Assembly (NCBI GenBank): GCA_030581615.1
Contig: JAKTTT010000019.1
Location: 124,001-188,000 of the forward strand
Direction: 5' to 3'
Source: Alloascoidea africana
Taxonomy: Eukaryota; Ascomycota; Alloascoideomycetes; Alloascoideales; Alloascoideaceae
Length of the DNA stretch: 64,000 bases
Shown here in pieces: positions 45,053-57,605 of this stretch. Both the position numbers and the translations under genes were made by a program. How positions within the stretch are numbered: the first letter of the stretch is position 1; the number at the start of each line of letters is the position of its first letter. The notes beneath the pieces are model-generated. The model saw nothing but the letters and a program-made list of their open reading frames with translations. It searched no databases and was not told the origin of the DNA.

Positions 45053-48000
45053 TTACCTTTCCATGCTTTTTGAAAACCCCCTTGTCATCTCTTCTTACTC
45101 ATCATCTCGTGGTTCTATAGCGTGACTTTGTTTTATTTCGTTCTGTTTTGTTTGATGGCATTACTTTACTGCAAACATCATACAAAGCACTAAATGTGTC
45201 ATGCTCTGTTTTTAAAAGTTGGTCAATAGCTACTATAGTAAGGAAATAGCAAAAGGCTCACCATGTTTTGGAATGTTCTTGGGAACAAAAGTGTCAGATC
45301 TTTTGATGATTCGGAAATGTAACGAGACAGATAGGCATAGATGAATCTAACATTTGCATTACATGTGAAAAAATCGTTTTGCAGTGGTTATCATCACGTT
45401 TGCACAGCTTGAGTTAACGCCAAAAGTATTCTATCGTTTGGGCTATTCATGTAGGAATTCCACGAGCATGTTATCTTTCGCTACACGCCTTCAAAAAATG
45501 AAAGAATATGTATCTGTCCATTTAACTTGAAACAAGTAAAGAAACTCAACTCTGATATACTACAACTACCGCGTGGTACTAACCAAAAAAAATGAAAGGG
45601 AAATAGAAATAATTGTCTGTAAATAGAAAATCTTAATTGTAGAAACATAAGTTTCAGAGTCTCGTTATACCACTCAATTTGATCTTGAAATAATGCCATC
45701 CTGGTTGTGTGTTGAACTGGACGGCTCCGTCATCAACCGACGACGGCAAACTTTCAAAACTTGTGATTGCCTTCGTTTATGTCGAAAGAACAACACACAA
45801 AATAGAATGTAATTGGTCAACCATCTACACAACTTTCTGGATTTTGCCACACACACAAGTCCTGGTTCTAGAACTAAAGATATCGATGGGTGGTCCTAAA
45901 GAATGGCTCTTCCTTATTATTCCGAAGAGCCAAGCGACAACTTAAAATCAACTACGATTGGCATGTACATTTGCATATGTCCCAAAAGGGAAGTAATGTA
46001 TCTAGTCACCTTATAGCCCCCCGACCGACCAAATTTGAGATGAGTTTTATTGCTTCTCTCGAAACAACCTATCGGATATGTGCCTAAAAGTTTTGTGGGG
46101 GTCATGAGAATAACCCATTTCTACTCTCAAAAAAATGTACTAAACAACCAATTTTTGCCCCCGACCGAGGAGAAAGACAACAAAAACAATGTGGAGTATG
46201 CAACTGCAAATATCCAACGTGAACCTGGTCTTTACTAGGGTTCATCACTTTCTGAACCATTGTTCTGCGAAAACTGTTAGAGACTAAGCATTGTTGCTTT
46301 TCTGAATTCGACTTTTCAGTTTATTATGGCAAGGGGAAACATCGTCCCGTATTATAATACAAATGTCAAGAACACTTTTTTGTGATGCTTTACTATTCAA
46401 TCATACTAAAAAGAATTCTAAAAACATTGAAGCGAATTCACTTGGCAAAATAAACCAAATTCTACTGTTGTCTTTATTACTTAAGTTTTTACTTTTATTT
46501 AAAAACTCGTGGCCTTGTTATTGGTTCTCAATTACTTGGCGTTTTAAAGCACGAGGGAAACTTTTAAACAAAAAAAAAACTCCAAAAGTAAAGATCGTCC
46601 GGCTCTCCATCATGACAAGTTTTGATCAATAATTGGAAAAGAGTATAGAGCTGAAACAAGTCAAGTTGGAAGGTTTTTATAGAGCAATAATAATAGAATT
46701 ACCAACAGTTGTTGGCTTCAGCATGTTCCAACAAGCTCAACAAGAACATTCCAAAACTAATTGTAGAGCTTTGGTTCTAAATAACTCCGAATAAAAACCC
46801 CGCAGTCATATCTTTTAACCAGAAGAAACTTACAAAATGTTATCTTTTGAGAGTTCGTTGCAGACTATTGCTATCGGGCCTTTCATTATCCATAATTCTA
46901 CAAGGAACGAAAAAAAAACAGACTATAAATCAATTATCAATTATTTGATCTAATCTCCCCCACCCCGCTACTACCCTCTCTTTTTCCTTGTCAACTTTTA
47001 CCTTAAAGGATTGGCTGAGAAACCCTCATTTTAAAACTAAAAGATGTTATTGTATAGTTTCCTTTCTGTTATTTCGTTTCTAAATTCAGATACATATCAA
47101 CCTAGTAGTTTTCATAAGCCAATATGTTGTTACCTTTGTCAAATAACTGCCTTCTATAGAGAATATAGTCCAGTTTAAACATTACTAGACAAATGTATAG
47201 GTTAATGGCAAAACCGATACGATCTATACTGATTGCCATACCCTGCAGAAACAACTCCGAAAACGGTATTTTATTTTTCCTGAAACACCGATTTGGGAGT
47301 AAGGCTCAGAGCACTTGCAACGATGTAAAATTAAAAGCCATCCAGGATAAGACACAAAATTGAAAAAGAAAAAGTCCTCTACTCCACAGCCCTCGGATCG
47401 GATTCTGCTTATCTATGAGGACGCTTTTTTACAAAATCAGAAACCATGTTTGAGGAGAAACGGGCTATGGAGTTGCTTTAATGTAGCCCAGACTATGTTA
47501 TTCTTTTTGGTAACAGTCTGGGGAAAAGGTTTGTCATAAACTAGGGTTGAACAATTTTCATTGACGGACCACTATTGCTCAACTTGCAATCAAACCTGAC
47601 CATGAATTCTTCTATGGCTCTTTCTCTTTCTTGTATCTCATGCTTTCCAAGGCTATTTGAGGCAAAGGGAATTCTCGGATCACGGCATTTTTCACCCAAC
47701 AATATACAGTCGTCCCTGAGATGCAGAACCGTAGGACATGACTTCTCAGAAAACATGGCATATAGGAGTCCTATCCTACTTGCATCCATCATGCCCTTTG
47801 CATTCCGATATTTCCCGCAACTCCCGCCCCGACTGTTCCACCAGGAACTGTGAGCAGATGGGGCATCCTAATATACTCCAGATTTTTACCCTTTTTTCTC
47901 TCTTCTTGATTAAAATAATCATGGAAGAGTATCTCTTAAAAACCAAGCCATTTCTCCCCAGAAAAATCCCTCAGATGCTGGCCTATTAGAAACTTGTATG

Positions 48001-48340
48001 AATGACTTTATTCTCAATTGCAAGAGAGTGGGGGGATGAGATGGCGATGAGATGCCTATTATGTCATGAGAATAATAATTCTAAAGCCATTCTCGAAGAA
48101 TGGCCTCGAAATAAAACACACTAGTAGTTGCTGTAGAACTCCTTGGCCTTGAGTGCATTTTTTTGGTGATTCTGGATCTGTGAAAACACTATATAAAGAA
48201 CTGTTGGTCTTCAGTTTTTTAGTCTTCTCCATTCCCTATCTTTGTATTGGATGGTTCTATGTTCACAAAGTCCATTTCAGAATTTTCAGTTTGAGTTATC
48301 TCAATACACTACATTCTACAATTTCCCTGCTTTTCCTAAA
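45053..48340. other. 3.3-kb gene-poor interval
   Basis: AT-rich DNA between the RPL40 promoter and the second malic enzyme. Open frames of 60-90 codons (for example 46363..46632 and both strands at 47541..47853) show no domain. A pyrimidine-rich stretch lies at about 46955-47010, followed by a 44-codon frame at 47044. The right end must contain the malic enzyme promoter. Confidence 0.45.
48190..48197 (+). promoter_or_regulatory. TATA box of the second malic enzyme
   Basis: TATATAAA, 144-151 bp upstream of the preferred ATG at 48341. Its position favours a start downstream of 48242, because transcription would begin near or after that codon. Confidence 0.55.
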
Positions 48341-50239
48341 ATGATTTCCCCAAACACTAAAAAGTCTTCGGGGGCCTTTATCAGGTCTTCAACTGCCAAA
48401 GTTATCCCCACCATGGACTTGTCCTTGAAAAAACAAGATGGTCTTGTTTTCAAACCCAAATCCGTTGTTGAAAAAATTGAAAAGACTACCCGGTTGTCTG
48501 TTGAAGGTGCAATTGAATGCAACCTTTCGGGTTTTGCATTGTTGAATTCTTCTCTTTTCAATAAAGGAACTGCTTTTTCTAAAGAAGAGCGCAAGCTTTT
48601 TGGACTTAACGGTTTGCTCCCACCTGATGTAAATACATTGGACGAGCAATTGGACAGAGCCTATAAACAATTCTGTTCCTTGGAGACAGACCTCAAGAAG
48701 AATGAATTTTGCACTAGTATGAGAATCCAAAACAAGGTTTTGTTCTACGAGTTGGTTAAACGTCACATTAAAGAAATCTTTCACATTATCTACACCCCAA
48801 CTGTTGGTGATGCAATTATCAATTATTCTGAACTCTTTAGAAAGCCTGAAGGCTGCTTCCTTGATGTGACCGATAACAGCATTGAGGAAGTTGAAAGAAG
48901 GTTAGAACCCTTTGGTACTGATAAGGACATTGATTACATCGTTGTCTCCGATGGAGAAGGAGTACTTGGAATTGGAGACCAAGGTGTGGGTGGAATTGGT
49001 ATCGTGATTGGAAAACTGGCCCTCATGACCGCATGTGCAGGAATCCACCCGGGAAGAGTTATTCCAGTGACGTTGGACGTTGGCACTAATAACAAAGCTC
49101 TTTTGAAAGATGAACTCTACCTTGGAAATAAGTTCCCTAGAGCAAGAGGACAAGAATATGACAAACTGGTACATAGCTTTATTCAGGTTGTGAAGCGCCG
49201 GTTCCCAAGCGCTGTTGTTCATTTCGAGGATTTTGGCGTTACAACTGCAAGAAGAGTTCTCGATACCTACAGATATGAGCTACCTTGCTTCAATGATGAC
49301 ATCCAGGGAACTGGAGCCGTGGTCATGAGTTCAATTACTGCTGCCCTTAAAATCACCAGGCTCCCGCTGAATGAGATCAGAGTCATCATCTTCGGTGCAG
49401 GAAGTGCTGGTTTAGGCATTGCTTTCCAAATTGTGGACAATTTGGTGGCCAACGGTGTTTCTGTTACCGAGGCAAGGAAGAAAATAAGGCTTATTGATAG
49501 AATGGGGTTACTTTTAAAGTCTATGAGAAGCAGCCTGTCTCCAGCACAGGCTCTTTTTGCTTGCGACGATGAAGAATGGAAGGGAATTGACACAACAAAG
49601 CTTTTCGAAATCGTGAAAAAAGTTCAACCACATGTGTTGATAGGTTGCTCTACAAAGGCTGGCGCTTTCACTGAAAATATTGTGAAGGAAATGCACCGTC
49701 ATGTCGAAAGGCCTATTATTTTCCCTTTGAGTAACCCGACAAGACTTCATGAGGCCATCCCTTCGGACTTGTTGAAATGGACCGATGGTAAAGCATTGAT
49801 TGCAACGGGTTCCCCATTTGCTCCAGTCGAGGGGAAAATTATTTCAGAAAATAACAATTGTTTCACTTTCCCAGGCATTGGCTTGGGTGCTGTCCTTGCC
49901 AGGGCCAGTGTGATTTCAAACAAAATGATTGCTGCAGCAGTTACAGAGCTCGCCAGTCTTTCGCCAAGTCTCAAAGATGAGAATGGAGGTTTGTTACCAG
50001 ATGTATCAAACATTCGTGATGTTAGCGCCCGGGTTGCCACAGCAGTTATCCAGGCTGCCGTCGAAGAAGGTGTTGCAAGGGTTTCGGAAGAAGATAGACC
50101 AGAGAGCAACGAAAAGGTGAGGATTCCAGACAATTATGATGATTGTCTAGAATGGGTAAAAACGCAGATGTGGGATTCAAAGTACAGGCCAATGATCAAG
50201 GTGGTTAAAGGACACACAGAGCCAACACACCAGTACTAA
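48341..50239 (+). CDS. MAE1: Malic enzyme, second paralogue
   Basis: 632-aa malic enzyme, by eye roughly three quarters identical to the copy at 38.3-40.3 kb across the core. ATG 48341 is preferred to the in-frame 48242 because of the TATA position and because the extra residues are unlike a malic enzyme leader. The N-terminus is short (about 45 residues before the core, basic, Ser/Thr-rich) and unlike the 75-residue presequence of the paralogue, so a cytosolic or a weakly mitochondrial location is possible. The catalytic segments are intact: FNDDIQGTGAVVMSS, GAGSAGLGIAF and FPLSNPTRLHEA. Codon use is plain and AT-rich. A short insertion near the C-terminus (EEDRPESNEKVRIPD) is absent from the other copy. 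It is intron-free. Confidence 0.94.
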   Translation: MISPNTKKSSGAFIRSSTAKVIPTMDLSLKKQDGLVFKPKSVVEKIEKTTRLSVEGAIECNLSGFALLNSSLFNKGTAFSKEERKLFGLNGLLPPDVNTLDEQLDRAYKQFCSLETDLKKNEFCTSMRIQNKVLFYELVKRHIKEIFHIIYTPTVGDAIINYSELFRKPEGCFLDVTDNSIEEVERRLEPFGTDKDIDYIVVSDGEGVLGIGDQGVGGIGIVIGKLALMTACAGIHPGRVIPVTLDVGTNNKALLKDELYLGNKFPRARGQEYDKLVHSFIQVVKRRFPSAVVHFEDFGVTTARRVLDTYRYELPCFNDDIQGTGAVVMSSITAALKITRLPLNEIRVIIFGAGSAGLGIAFQIVDNLVANGVSVTEARKKIRLIDRMGLLLKSMRSSLSPAQALFACDDEEWKGIDTTKLFEIVKKVQPHVLIGCSTKAGAFTENIVKEMHRHVERPIIFPLSNPTRLHEAIPSDLLKWTDGKALIATGSPFAPVEGKIISENNNCFTFPGIGLGAVLARASVISNKMIAAAVTELASLSPSLKDENGGLLPDVSNIRDVSARVATAVIQAAVEEGVARVSEEDRPESNEKVRIPDNYDDCLEWVKTQMWDSKYRPMIKVVKGHTEPTHQY

Positions 50240-51789
50240 ACGATATCACTGCTTATTTATTATTTTTATGACTTAGTTTTCACTATATTTATAATTTTTT
50301 TTTTTGCCATATACTGGGGTCGTATACATTGGTTCAATATAAATCTTCCATTGCATTCTGGGAAAAAATATAGAGATCAAATATTGCGTGTAAACTTTCT
50401 ACCAGTTTAATATTAACTGGCGCTCAAGTACTGGACAAGAATCTTTTTTCGATAGTGATAATTACAAGTTCTGGTTTTGCTTACTTCCTACTCTCTACAG
50501 CAAAGCTCAATTGCTATTCTATTTGACGTAGCACAGAATATGGAAGAAAAGTTCCAAATCTGAATCCTCCAATCTTCTCTATTCGTAGCAGAGAAAATAC
50601 TAACACCTGATAAATTTCAATGAAATGGTGCATTGAACTTCAGGATTGAAAAAAAAAAGAAACGACTAGGCCCCAAAAAACTGCCGGATCTTGTGTGAAA
50701 AAATAAGCATGCTGTCGGGGTTTATTTCAAGAATTGTCACTTGAAGAGTATTCAATGCCCTCAATAAAATTGTTGGGCTTTTAGGATTAATGAGAGACGC
50801 CTTATCTGATTTAATCCCAAATATATTTCTTCGATTCCGAGAAAGAGCTTGGCTTTCTCGTTTGCAAAATCAATAGCAATAATTCGTGTCGTAAGTTCCT
50901 AGCAATAAAGTTGCTCCCAATTCTTTCAAAGCAAAAGTATCAAAGCCGAGAGTACTATCAATACCTTGAATCCACTTGAATTGAATTATTTCAAGACAAT
51001 TCTCAAATAGCTTGAACTTTTGTACAACTCTTTAGAGAAAATAAACGACATCCTATTAAGAACGCGCCACTATATCTTGTTAGGATATGAAAAATGATGG
51101 AATGGCTCCTACAATTGCAATTGACAGCTCAAAATAGATGGAAAGTCTTGCCTTGGTTGTTAAAGAAAAAACTAAACCGTAATAGGAGAAAGGACGGAAC
51201 TCCGACCTTGACCTGCCAGAAATAAATGGGGATCGACTTTGGATAAGGACGACAATAGACTACTGATGTGGGATTTATTTCTAGTGTGCTCTGTATACTG
51301 GTCAAACTTTACTCGACTTCTTTATAAGAAAATGGAGTATCTACGGTATTAGTTTACTAGCCACTCCCAAAAAACCCACTAACCTAAATCTAAACTTCTT
51401 AAGACCAAAGACCGTGTCTTTCTTACTAGGCACACTAATCTTGCAGCTGACAATATGAAATCTACCATCTTGCCTCATCAAAGAATCATATTCTCTTGAA
51501 AAATTTATTAATGCTACCAAAGTTTACAAAATTTGCTCCTTCATAACAAGCCATTTACGCGAGAAAAACAGGTAGACATCAGGATTTACTGTCTTCATTT
51601 TTAGAAGTATCATCTGGATCAAGGTGCGTAAACCCAGGAACTCTAAGTAATTTTGAGACCTGGGAAAGACATCTAGAAGACCGCCAAATTAATAAGTGGG
51701 CATCCTTGTAGTTCAAATAGTTGTGATTTTGTAACAGCCAGAAAGTCTCAGACCTGATAACCTTTCAAGAACCTTTGTCTATTGATATA
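50240..51789. other. Intergenic region upstream of SOD1
   Basis: 1.55 kb in tandem orientation between the malic enzyme and SOD1. It is AT-rich, with no open frame of interest and no RNA gene seen. Confidence 0.5.
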
Positions 51790-52428
51790 ATGGTGAAGGC
51801 TGGTATGTTCTAGTAGATAACTTACCCACCATTGCGTTCCTTAGCACTCTGTTTTTAAGCTGACAGGAAAGTGTGGGGGTAAACCGCAAACACCGATTGC
51901 TAACGACAGACTTCGGCTTTTACCAACATCTTCTTCTAACATCTTTTCATATTCACAGTTGCTGTTCTTAGAGGAGATTCAAGTGTTTCAGGTGTTGTTT
52001 CTTTCATCCAGGACTCTGAAAACTCTCCTACTTTAATCAAATGGGATATAAAGGGAAATGATTCAAACGCCCTTCGCGGGTTTCATATCCACGAATACGG
52101 GGATAACACAAACGGTTGCACATCGGCTGGCCCGCACTTCAATCCATTTAAGAAGACTCACGGTGGCCCTCAAGACGAGGAAAGACATGTTGGGGATCTC
52201 GGAAACATTCGAACCGATTCAAACGGAGTTGCCAAAGGTTCTGGGGTGGATAGCTTGATCACCCTTTTTGGACCAACAAGTATCATTGGAAGAACTGTGG
52301 TTGTCCATTCAGGAACAGACGATTTAGGGAAAGGCGGCCATCCGGACTCTTTGAAAACGGGGAACGCAGGTTTAAGACCAGCCTGTGGTGTCATTGGAAT
52401 CTCTGTGGCTCAGGATGGAAAGCTGTAA
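51790..52428 (+). CDS. SOD1: Cu/Zn superoxide dismutase, two exons
   Basis: 160-aa cytosolic Cu/Zn superoxide dismutase that converts superoxide to oxygen and hydrogen peroxide. Exon 1 is only 13 nt (51790..51802, ATG GTG AAG GCT G) and exon 2 is 51959..52428. The 156-nt intron starts GTATGT, has CTTCTAACAT and ends CACAG. The junction restores MVKAVAVLRGD, the canonical start. Metal ligands: H47, H49, H64, H72, H81, D84 and H121. The structural disulfide pair is C58 and C147, and the active-site Arg is R144. It is slightly longer than the S. cerevisiae enzyme (154 aa). A frame beginning at 52058 is a shadow in another frame. Confidence 0.96.
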
Positions 52429-52696
52429 AAAGCAATGCTTAACGGGATTGTCACGAAGTGTCTTTACGGAGCTTCTTCATATACGTTTCTATGGTAAATA
52501 GTTGGTTTAGTACAAGGGTTGATCCTATACAAATCGAATCACCAGCAAATTGGGGTTACATATGGCGGGAAATTTCTCGCGCGTAGGTCTCTTCATGCTA
52601 AAAGCTTTTTCATTCATAACTATGCACAATAATATACAGAAAGGATTAATTAAGTAATGCTTTCAAAACCAATAGCCTAAAAACTATAATGTTTCT

Positions 52697-54427
52697 TTAA
52701 AAGTCCCCATTCAAACTGCCATTAGCCTCCACAGTCTGGTCCAAAATTTGGTCCAGCATTCCAGCGGAAGCTGCAATAAATCCCAAAAATGGACGTGATG
52801 GTTTGAGCACCTTCGACAAGTATTCTGGGTGGTACTGTGTTCCCACAAAGAAGGGATGGCCCCTCAGCTCAAAAATCTCCATTCTTTCTCCAAGCTCATC
52901 TTTGCCAACAAACACCAGTCCATTTTCCTCCAATGATGATACAATCTTTGGATTGACCTCATATCTGTGACGATGTCGTTCGTGCACTTCTGCAGCATTT
53001 CCGTAAAGCTTACGGATATTACACCAGTCGGCGTCTTCCTGGAAAATAGTTGGTCTCAATCCTAATCTCATTGTGCCGCCAAGCTTCTCCTTGCTGATTT
53101 CGGGCATATAAACAACGGTGGGATTCTCAGCATCCTCGACAAACTCTGCAGAGTTGGCGTTCTTCAACCCACAAACGTTACGAGCAAATTCTGTGACTGC
53201 AATTTGCAATCCCAAACAAATGCCCAGATAAGGTATGTTGTTCTCTCTAGCCCAGGTTGCAGCTGCAATCATGCCTTCTGTGCCTCTTGAACCAAAACCT
53301 CCAGGAACCAAAACGCCATCGGCCGAACAAACATCGTGCCATGCCTTGTGGAATTTCACCTTATTGCTTGTCGAGGCCTCGTGTTCTAAGTCACTAGCTT
53401 CAACCCAAACAATTTTCAAAAGCTTGCGGCATCTTAATGAAGCGTGTTCCAAGGATTTCACAACCGACAGATAACTATCTTGCAAATGAGTGTACTTTCC
53501 TACAAGAGCAATTGTAACTGTCTCAAAGCTCCTGTCGTGGCTAGCAGTCAAATCCTTCCATCTCTCAAACAAATGGGCGCCTTCATCGATTCGGGTTTGA
53601 GGTAGCGATATGTTATTCAGTTCCAATCTTCGGGTCAGAAACTCAATTTCCTTCTGTTGCTTTAGCAAAAGTGGAACATGATAGGTAGAGCTGACGTCAT
53701 GAACTGCAATAACCTGTTCAGGGCCAACATGACAAAACATAGAAATCTTTTCGATGGTCGGCTTGTCAAGTTCAACATTGCAGCGGCATGCAATCATGTC
53801 GGGGGTCAAGCCCAAGGACCTCAAATCTTTAATGGCCGCTTGAGTTGGTTTGGTCTTCTGTTCACCTTGAATAACGGGGACCAACGAAACATGAATAAGA
53901 GCAAAATTTTCACGACCAACTCTGAATTGGAACTGTCTCAAAGCCTCAACAAAGGGCGCGCTTTCAATATCACCGACGGTGCCTCCTAGCTCAATGATGC
54001 AAACATCAGGCTCTAATCCCGATTCGTCAACTGGGATTTTAGCGACACGAGTGATCCAGTCCTGAATCTCATTTGTAAGATGAGGAACAACCTGAACGGT
54101 TTTACCCAGATAATCGCCTCTTCTTTCCTTCTGAATAACATTGGAGTAAATCTTTCCCGTTGTAATGTTATGGTCACGAGTAAGTGTAATGTTTAGGTAG
54201 CGTTCGTAGTTTCCAAGGTCAAGATCGACTTCTCCACCGTCATCTAGGACAAAAACTTCTCCATGCTCTAAAGGACTCATAGTTCCAGCATCAATATTCA
54301 TATAGGGATCAATTTTGATCGAGGTAACCCTTAATCCTGTAGTTTTCAGTAAAAGGCCAGTGGAAGAAGCGATTACTCCCTTTCCAATACCGGAGATAAC
54401 ACCTCCAGAAACAACAACGTATTTCAT
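52697..54427 (-). CDS. URA7: CTP synthase
   Basis: 576-aa glutamine-dependent CTP synthase, the last step of pyrimidine nucleotide synthesis (UTP to CTP), cytosolic and often filament-forming. The N-terminal amidoligase domain (1 to about 275) begins [17 protein letters not shown] and includes [17 protein letters not shown] and [20 protein letters not shown]. The C-terminal class I glutamine amidotransferase domain (about 300-560) has nucleophile C404 in YLGICLGLQ and the GTQYHPE histidine/glutamate motif. It is intron-free. Upstream at 54598-54664 is the same CACGTG plus TTAGGG arrangement seen at the ribosomal-protein genes, suggesting co-regulation with ribosome synthesis (inference). Confidence 0.97.
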   Translation of the reverse strand: MKYVVVSGGVISGIGKGVIASSTGLLLKTTGLRVTSIKIDPYMNIDAGTMSPLEHGEVFVLDDGGEVDLDLGNYERYLNITLTRDHNITTGKIYSNVIQKERRGDYLGKTVQVVPHLTNEIQDWITRVAKIPVDESGLEPDVCIIELGGTVGDIESAPFVEALRQFQFRVGRENFALIHVSLVPVIQGEQKTKPTQAAIKDLRSLGLTPDMIACRCNVELDKPTIEKISMFCHVGPEQVIAVHDVSSTYHVPLLLKQQKEIEFLTRRLELNNISLPQTRIDEGAHLFERWKDLTASHDRSFETVTIALVGKYTHLQDSYLSVVKSLEHASLRCRKLLKIVWVEASDLEHEASTSNKVKFHKAWHDVCSADGVLVPGGFGSRGTEGMIAAATWARENNIPYLGICLGLQIAVTEFARNVCGLKNANSAEFVEDAENPTVVYMPEISKEKLGGTMRLGLRPTIFQEDADWCNIRKLYGNAAEVHERHRHRYEVNPKIVSSLEENGLVFVGKDELGERMEIFELRGHPFFVGTQYHPEYLSKVLKPSRPFLGFIAASAGMLDQILDQTVEANGSLNGDF

Positions 54428-54597
54428 TTTTTGTGCTCGAGATAAACCAAGAATATTTTTGTAACGAAGACGATAAAATGACCAAGCTAGACTTGTTGTA
54501 CTGGTTGCACCCGCTGGTTAGAATAAGCAAACTCAGACGGGGGAAGAGCAGGAAAAACTTTGCAAACTGTTTTCAGATAAAAATCTACACTGGTATG

Positions 54598-54664
54598 CAC
54601 GTGACCAATTTATTTTTTTCACATGGCATATTTTGAGTTAATTAGGGCACTAACGGTTAGGGTT
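54598..54664. promoter_or_regulatory. Ribosomal-protein-like Cbf1/Tbf1 module at CTP synthase
   Basis: CACGTGAC (54598-54605) lies 171 bp upstream of the CTP synthase ATG. Two TTAGGG motifs follow, at 54642-54647 and 54657-54662, the second being a full TTAGGGTT. The next gene on the other side starts 1.4 kb away, so CTP synthase is the likely target. Confidence 0.65.
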
Positions 54665-56067
54665 CATGAGTGTACGGGTGTTTAGTAATGTCTAGAAATC
54701 CAACGGTTTCTGGACAATAAATGGTGAAACATTTTGTTTTGCAATAGACCCGAAGTACGCTTTAATATATGTCAGTTTATGATTCTCCAAAGTGCTAAAT
54801 GAACGAAAATAATGGGGTAGTCGGTGTTACTTAGACGACTTGATTGATCCATGTGCCCAAACCTAAATAAATCACGGTGACCTTCCAATAGTGCGTTAGA
54901 AAGTCTCCTGAAATGGCACCAAAAACAATATTCGATTCACTTGATCGAAAGCTTTGTTGTCAAGGATAATATAAAAGGTCAGGCACACGCAAGTCGTCAA
55001 TCAGACGTTAGAACACAACTTTTGGTGGGCACTTTTTCAGAATTTGAACTAGCCTTTTGGCATTGATTGTGCTTAGCTTGCTACAGTGTTTGGGCAACAT
55101 TTGGATTGTATTTAGATGTCTGTAAACAGCTTTTGTCCGCGCTCAGAATTTCCACGTTGAAAACGAACTTGCTGCAACCCACAACATTTGAGCCAAAACC
55201 AATTGGCTATCTGGCTCATTTGTGAGTTGGTCAGTGATTGAGATGCACCTACTGCGTAAATTATGTAAGTCTAGTATCATTCGTTTGCACCCATTCGTTT
55301 TCGGCTTTTCCCCAATGGCTCGATAGTAAAAAGAGTCTAAAAGGACTTCGTGGTTCTATTTATGCTTCGCATGCACTCGTATCTCCAAGCGCGCAACAAC
55401 ACGATGCGAAATAAACTTTTCTGCTGTTCATGCCCAAATCAGGCAGGCATGACATAAGTAGACGTGCTCCTGTCGCGTATTGAGTGCTTTCGACCAGGAG
55501 CGACGGAAAAAAGCAAACAAACTGCGTGTATAGCTGCTGATGGAGTATTATTGAGTCTCTGTTTATCCAGTAGATCTACCCTTTTCAGAGCTCTTTTCGA
55601 ATCTTTCTTCCAATTCAGTCTTCTTTTCCATCCTTCGTAATATCTCACTAATTCTTTCTTTCATTAATAAAGAACAGACATTGTTGTTCAATAATACTCC
55701 CTTCACATTTAATCTTCACGCTCTTTTAAAGCAGACTACCTTATTAATTTGAAATCCCAGGAGTCGCATACAAGTTTTCTGAATATTCCTTCGTTTCTTG
55801 CTGTTTACTGCATTTTTTTCTTTCATCAGTTTGAATGACTATATCACCGATCCAGCGAAATCAATATCCAGACCACATCTTCTGTTCAAACCATTGGTCT
55901 TTCTAGATACACAAGTTTTATATTTGTTCTTTGTTTTTACAATCATTTCTTCATTTTAGAATTCATTCATTCATTCACTCAGTCGCTCATTAATTCATTA
56001 TCAACAAAATAAAGGATTTTCACTCATTCAAGCCTTTCAAAATAATACTATTATCCTTTGACCTACA
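54665..56067. promoter_or_regulatory. Cyclin upstream region with pyrimidine-rich leader
   Basis: 1.4 kb between the CTP synthase module and the cyclin start. The last 400 bases are pyrimidine-rich and include an ATTC tetranucleotide repeat (about 55960-55980). This could be a long 5' untranslated leader of the cyclin mRNA. No gene was recognised. Confidence 0.5.
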
Positions 56068-57605
56068 ATGTCTAATGTATGTTAAGAAATTCCTTATTTG
56101 GAAATTTGTGTTTGTGTTTGTTTTGCTGATCTACCTCTAACACTCTGCCAAACATCAAGCACCCTTATCAACAGATCAAGAAGCACATAAGCAATGAAAA
56201 TAGTCTACCGCTGGTTCAGAAGAACATGAAGGCAATCAACACAGAAGTTTCTGGTTCTGCCGTCAATATTTCAGAAACTTCAAAGGAAATCACATCTATA
56301 ATCAATGAGCGATCACGCCCAAGAACAGCATTGAGTAACATCTGTGTAAACACAAACGCCGTACCAAGAAAGCAATCCATACAAAAATTCAAAATCTACA
56401 GAGATCCAAGCGGAAAAGAGAATGTTCCAACTGGCAATTCCCGAGACTCCGACTCGAATTTTTCAGAATGTATATCAAGTGAGAATGTCATATTACCTCT
56501 AAACTCACAAAGCGATTCACAAGACGAAGCTGATACCATTTCCATGGATAATGATGATGATACTGAGATTGATGATCAAGAAGATATTAAATATGTTACA
56601 GGCAGGAGCGAAATCGAGCTGGGAATAGAAAAGCAACAGTTAGAAGAGGATGCCGCATCAGAAGAGCTTTCAATTCCCTCTTTAAAGAAACCGGTCGATT
56701 TTACATATCCTATTTCATCTGATTCTATCTCAAAGGAACTAGAGGCTGCAAGCAAGAAATTTACACGAGAAGAAGGTGATTTGGATTTGAATGATGAGGA
56801 TACCTATGATATCGCTATGGTTGCCGAATATAGCGCAGAAATCTTCTTGTATATACGAAAACTTGAAGATAAGATGCGTCCAGACTCTGATTACATGGTC
56901 CTGCAAGATGAGTTAGAGTGGGATATGCGATCAATACTGATAAATTGGCTTGTTCAAGTCCATTCAAGGTTCAGTCTGTTACCAGAGACGCTTTTCCTTA
57001 CTGTTAATTGCATAGATCGTTTTCTTTCGAGTAGATCTGTTTCTCTCAGCAAATTTAGGCTGGTGGGAATCGTGGCGCTGTTTATAGCAGCAAAATATGA
57101 AGAAATCAATTGTCCTACTATCAAGGAAATAGCATACATGGTAGATAATGCTTATTCCGTGGATGAGTTACTAAGAGCTGAAAGATTCATGATCGATGCT
57201 TTAGACTTTGAAATGGGCTGGCCTGGTCCTATGTCTTTTCTACGCAGGACTAGCAAAGCGGACGATTATGACCTCGAAACAAGAAGCCTTGCCAAATATT
57301 TTTTGGAGATTACAATTATGGACTCTAGATTTGTATCTTCTCCTCCGAGTTGGTTAGCAGCTGCTTCTCACTACCTTTCCAGAAAGATGTTGACCAAAGG
57401 TGATTGGACTTTGGAGCACGTCTACTATTCCGGATACACTAGTGAACAATTAATTCCCCTATCTCAGGAACTTTTGGAATGTGCTCGAAACTACGAAACA
57501 CATCATCAAGCTATATTTGAAAAATACAAGGAAAGACGATATCGATGTGCCTCCATCTTTGTCCAAGAATGGTTGCAAATATTCGACTCTCAAAATATTT
57601 CCTAG
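56068..57605 (+). CDS. B-type (mitotic) cyclin, two exons
   Basis: 479-aa B-type cyclin, the activating subunit of the Cdc28/Cdk1 kinase. Exon 1 is 9 nt (56068..56076, ATG TCT AAT), and the 98-nt intron (GTATGT, branch CTCTAACAC, CAACAG) ends at 56174. Exon 2, 56175..57605, adds 17 residues before the first Met that a simple ORF call would use (56226). Destruction signals are visible: D-box RTALSNI (53-59) and KEN box (84-86). The middle is acidic. The cyclin N-box (about 205-330) shows MRSILINWLVQVHSRF and LTVNCIDRFLSSR, and the C-terminal cyclin fold follows. It belongs to the Clb1-4/Cdc13 group by eye; a specific paralogue is not assigned. The leader is unusually long. Confidence 0.93.

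Noticed and set aside
47044-47178. 44-codon frame with a hydrophobic N-terminus after a pyrimidine-rich stretch
   Set aside because: Too short and without homology or splice context; chance is likely in this gene-poor region.
47541-47853. Overlapping frames on both strands, 83 and 92 codons
   Set aside because: Neither shows a known motif, and mutual overlap suggests chance.
52058-52258. 66-codon frame inside SOD1
   Set aside because: It is an out-of-frame shadow of the SOD1 second exon.
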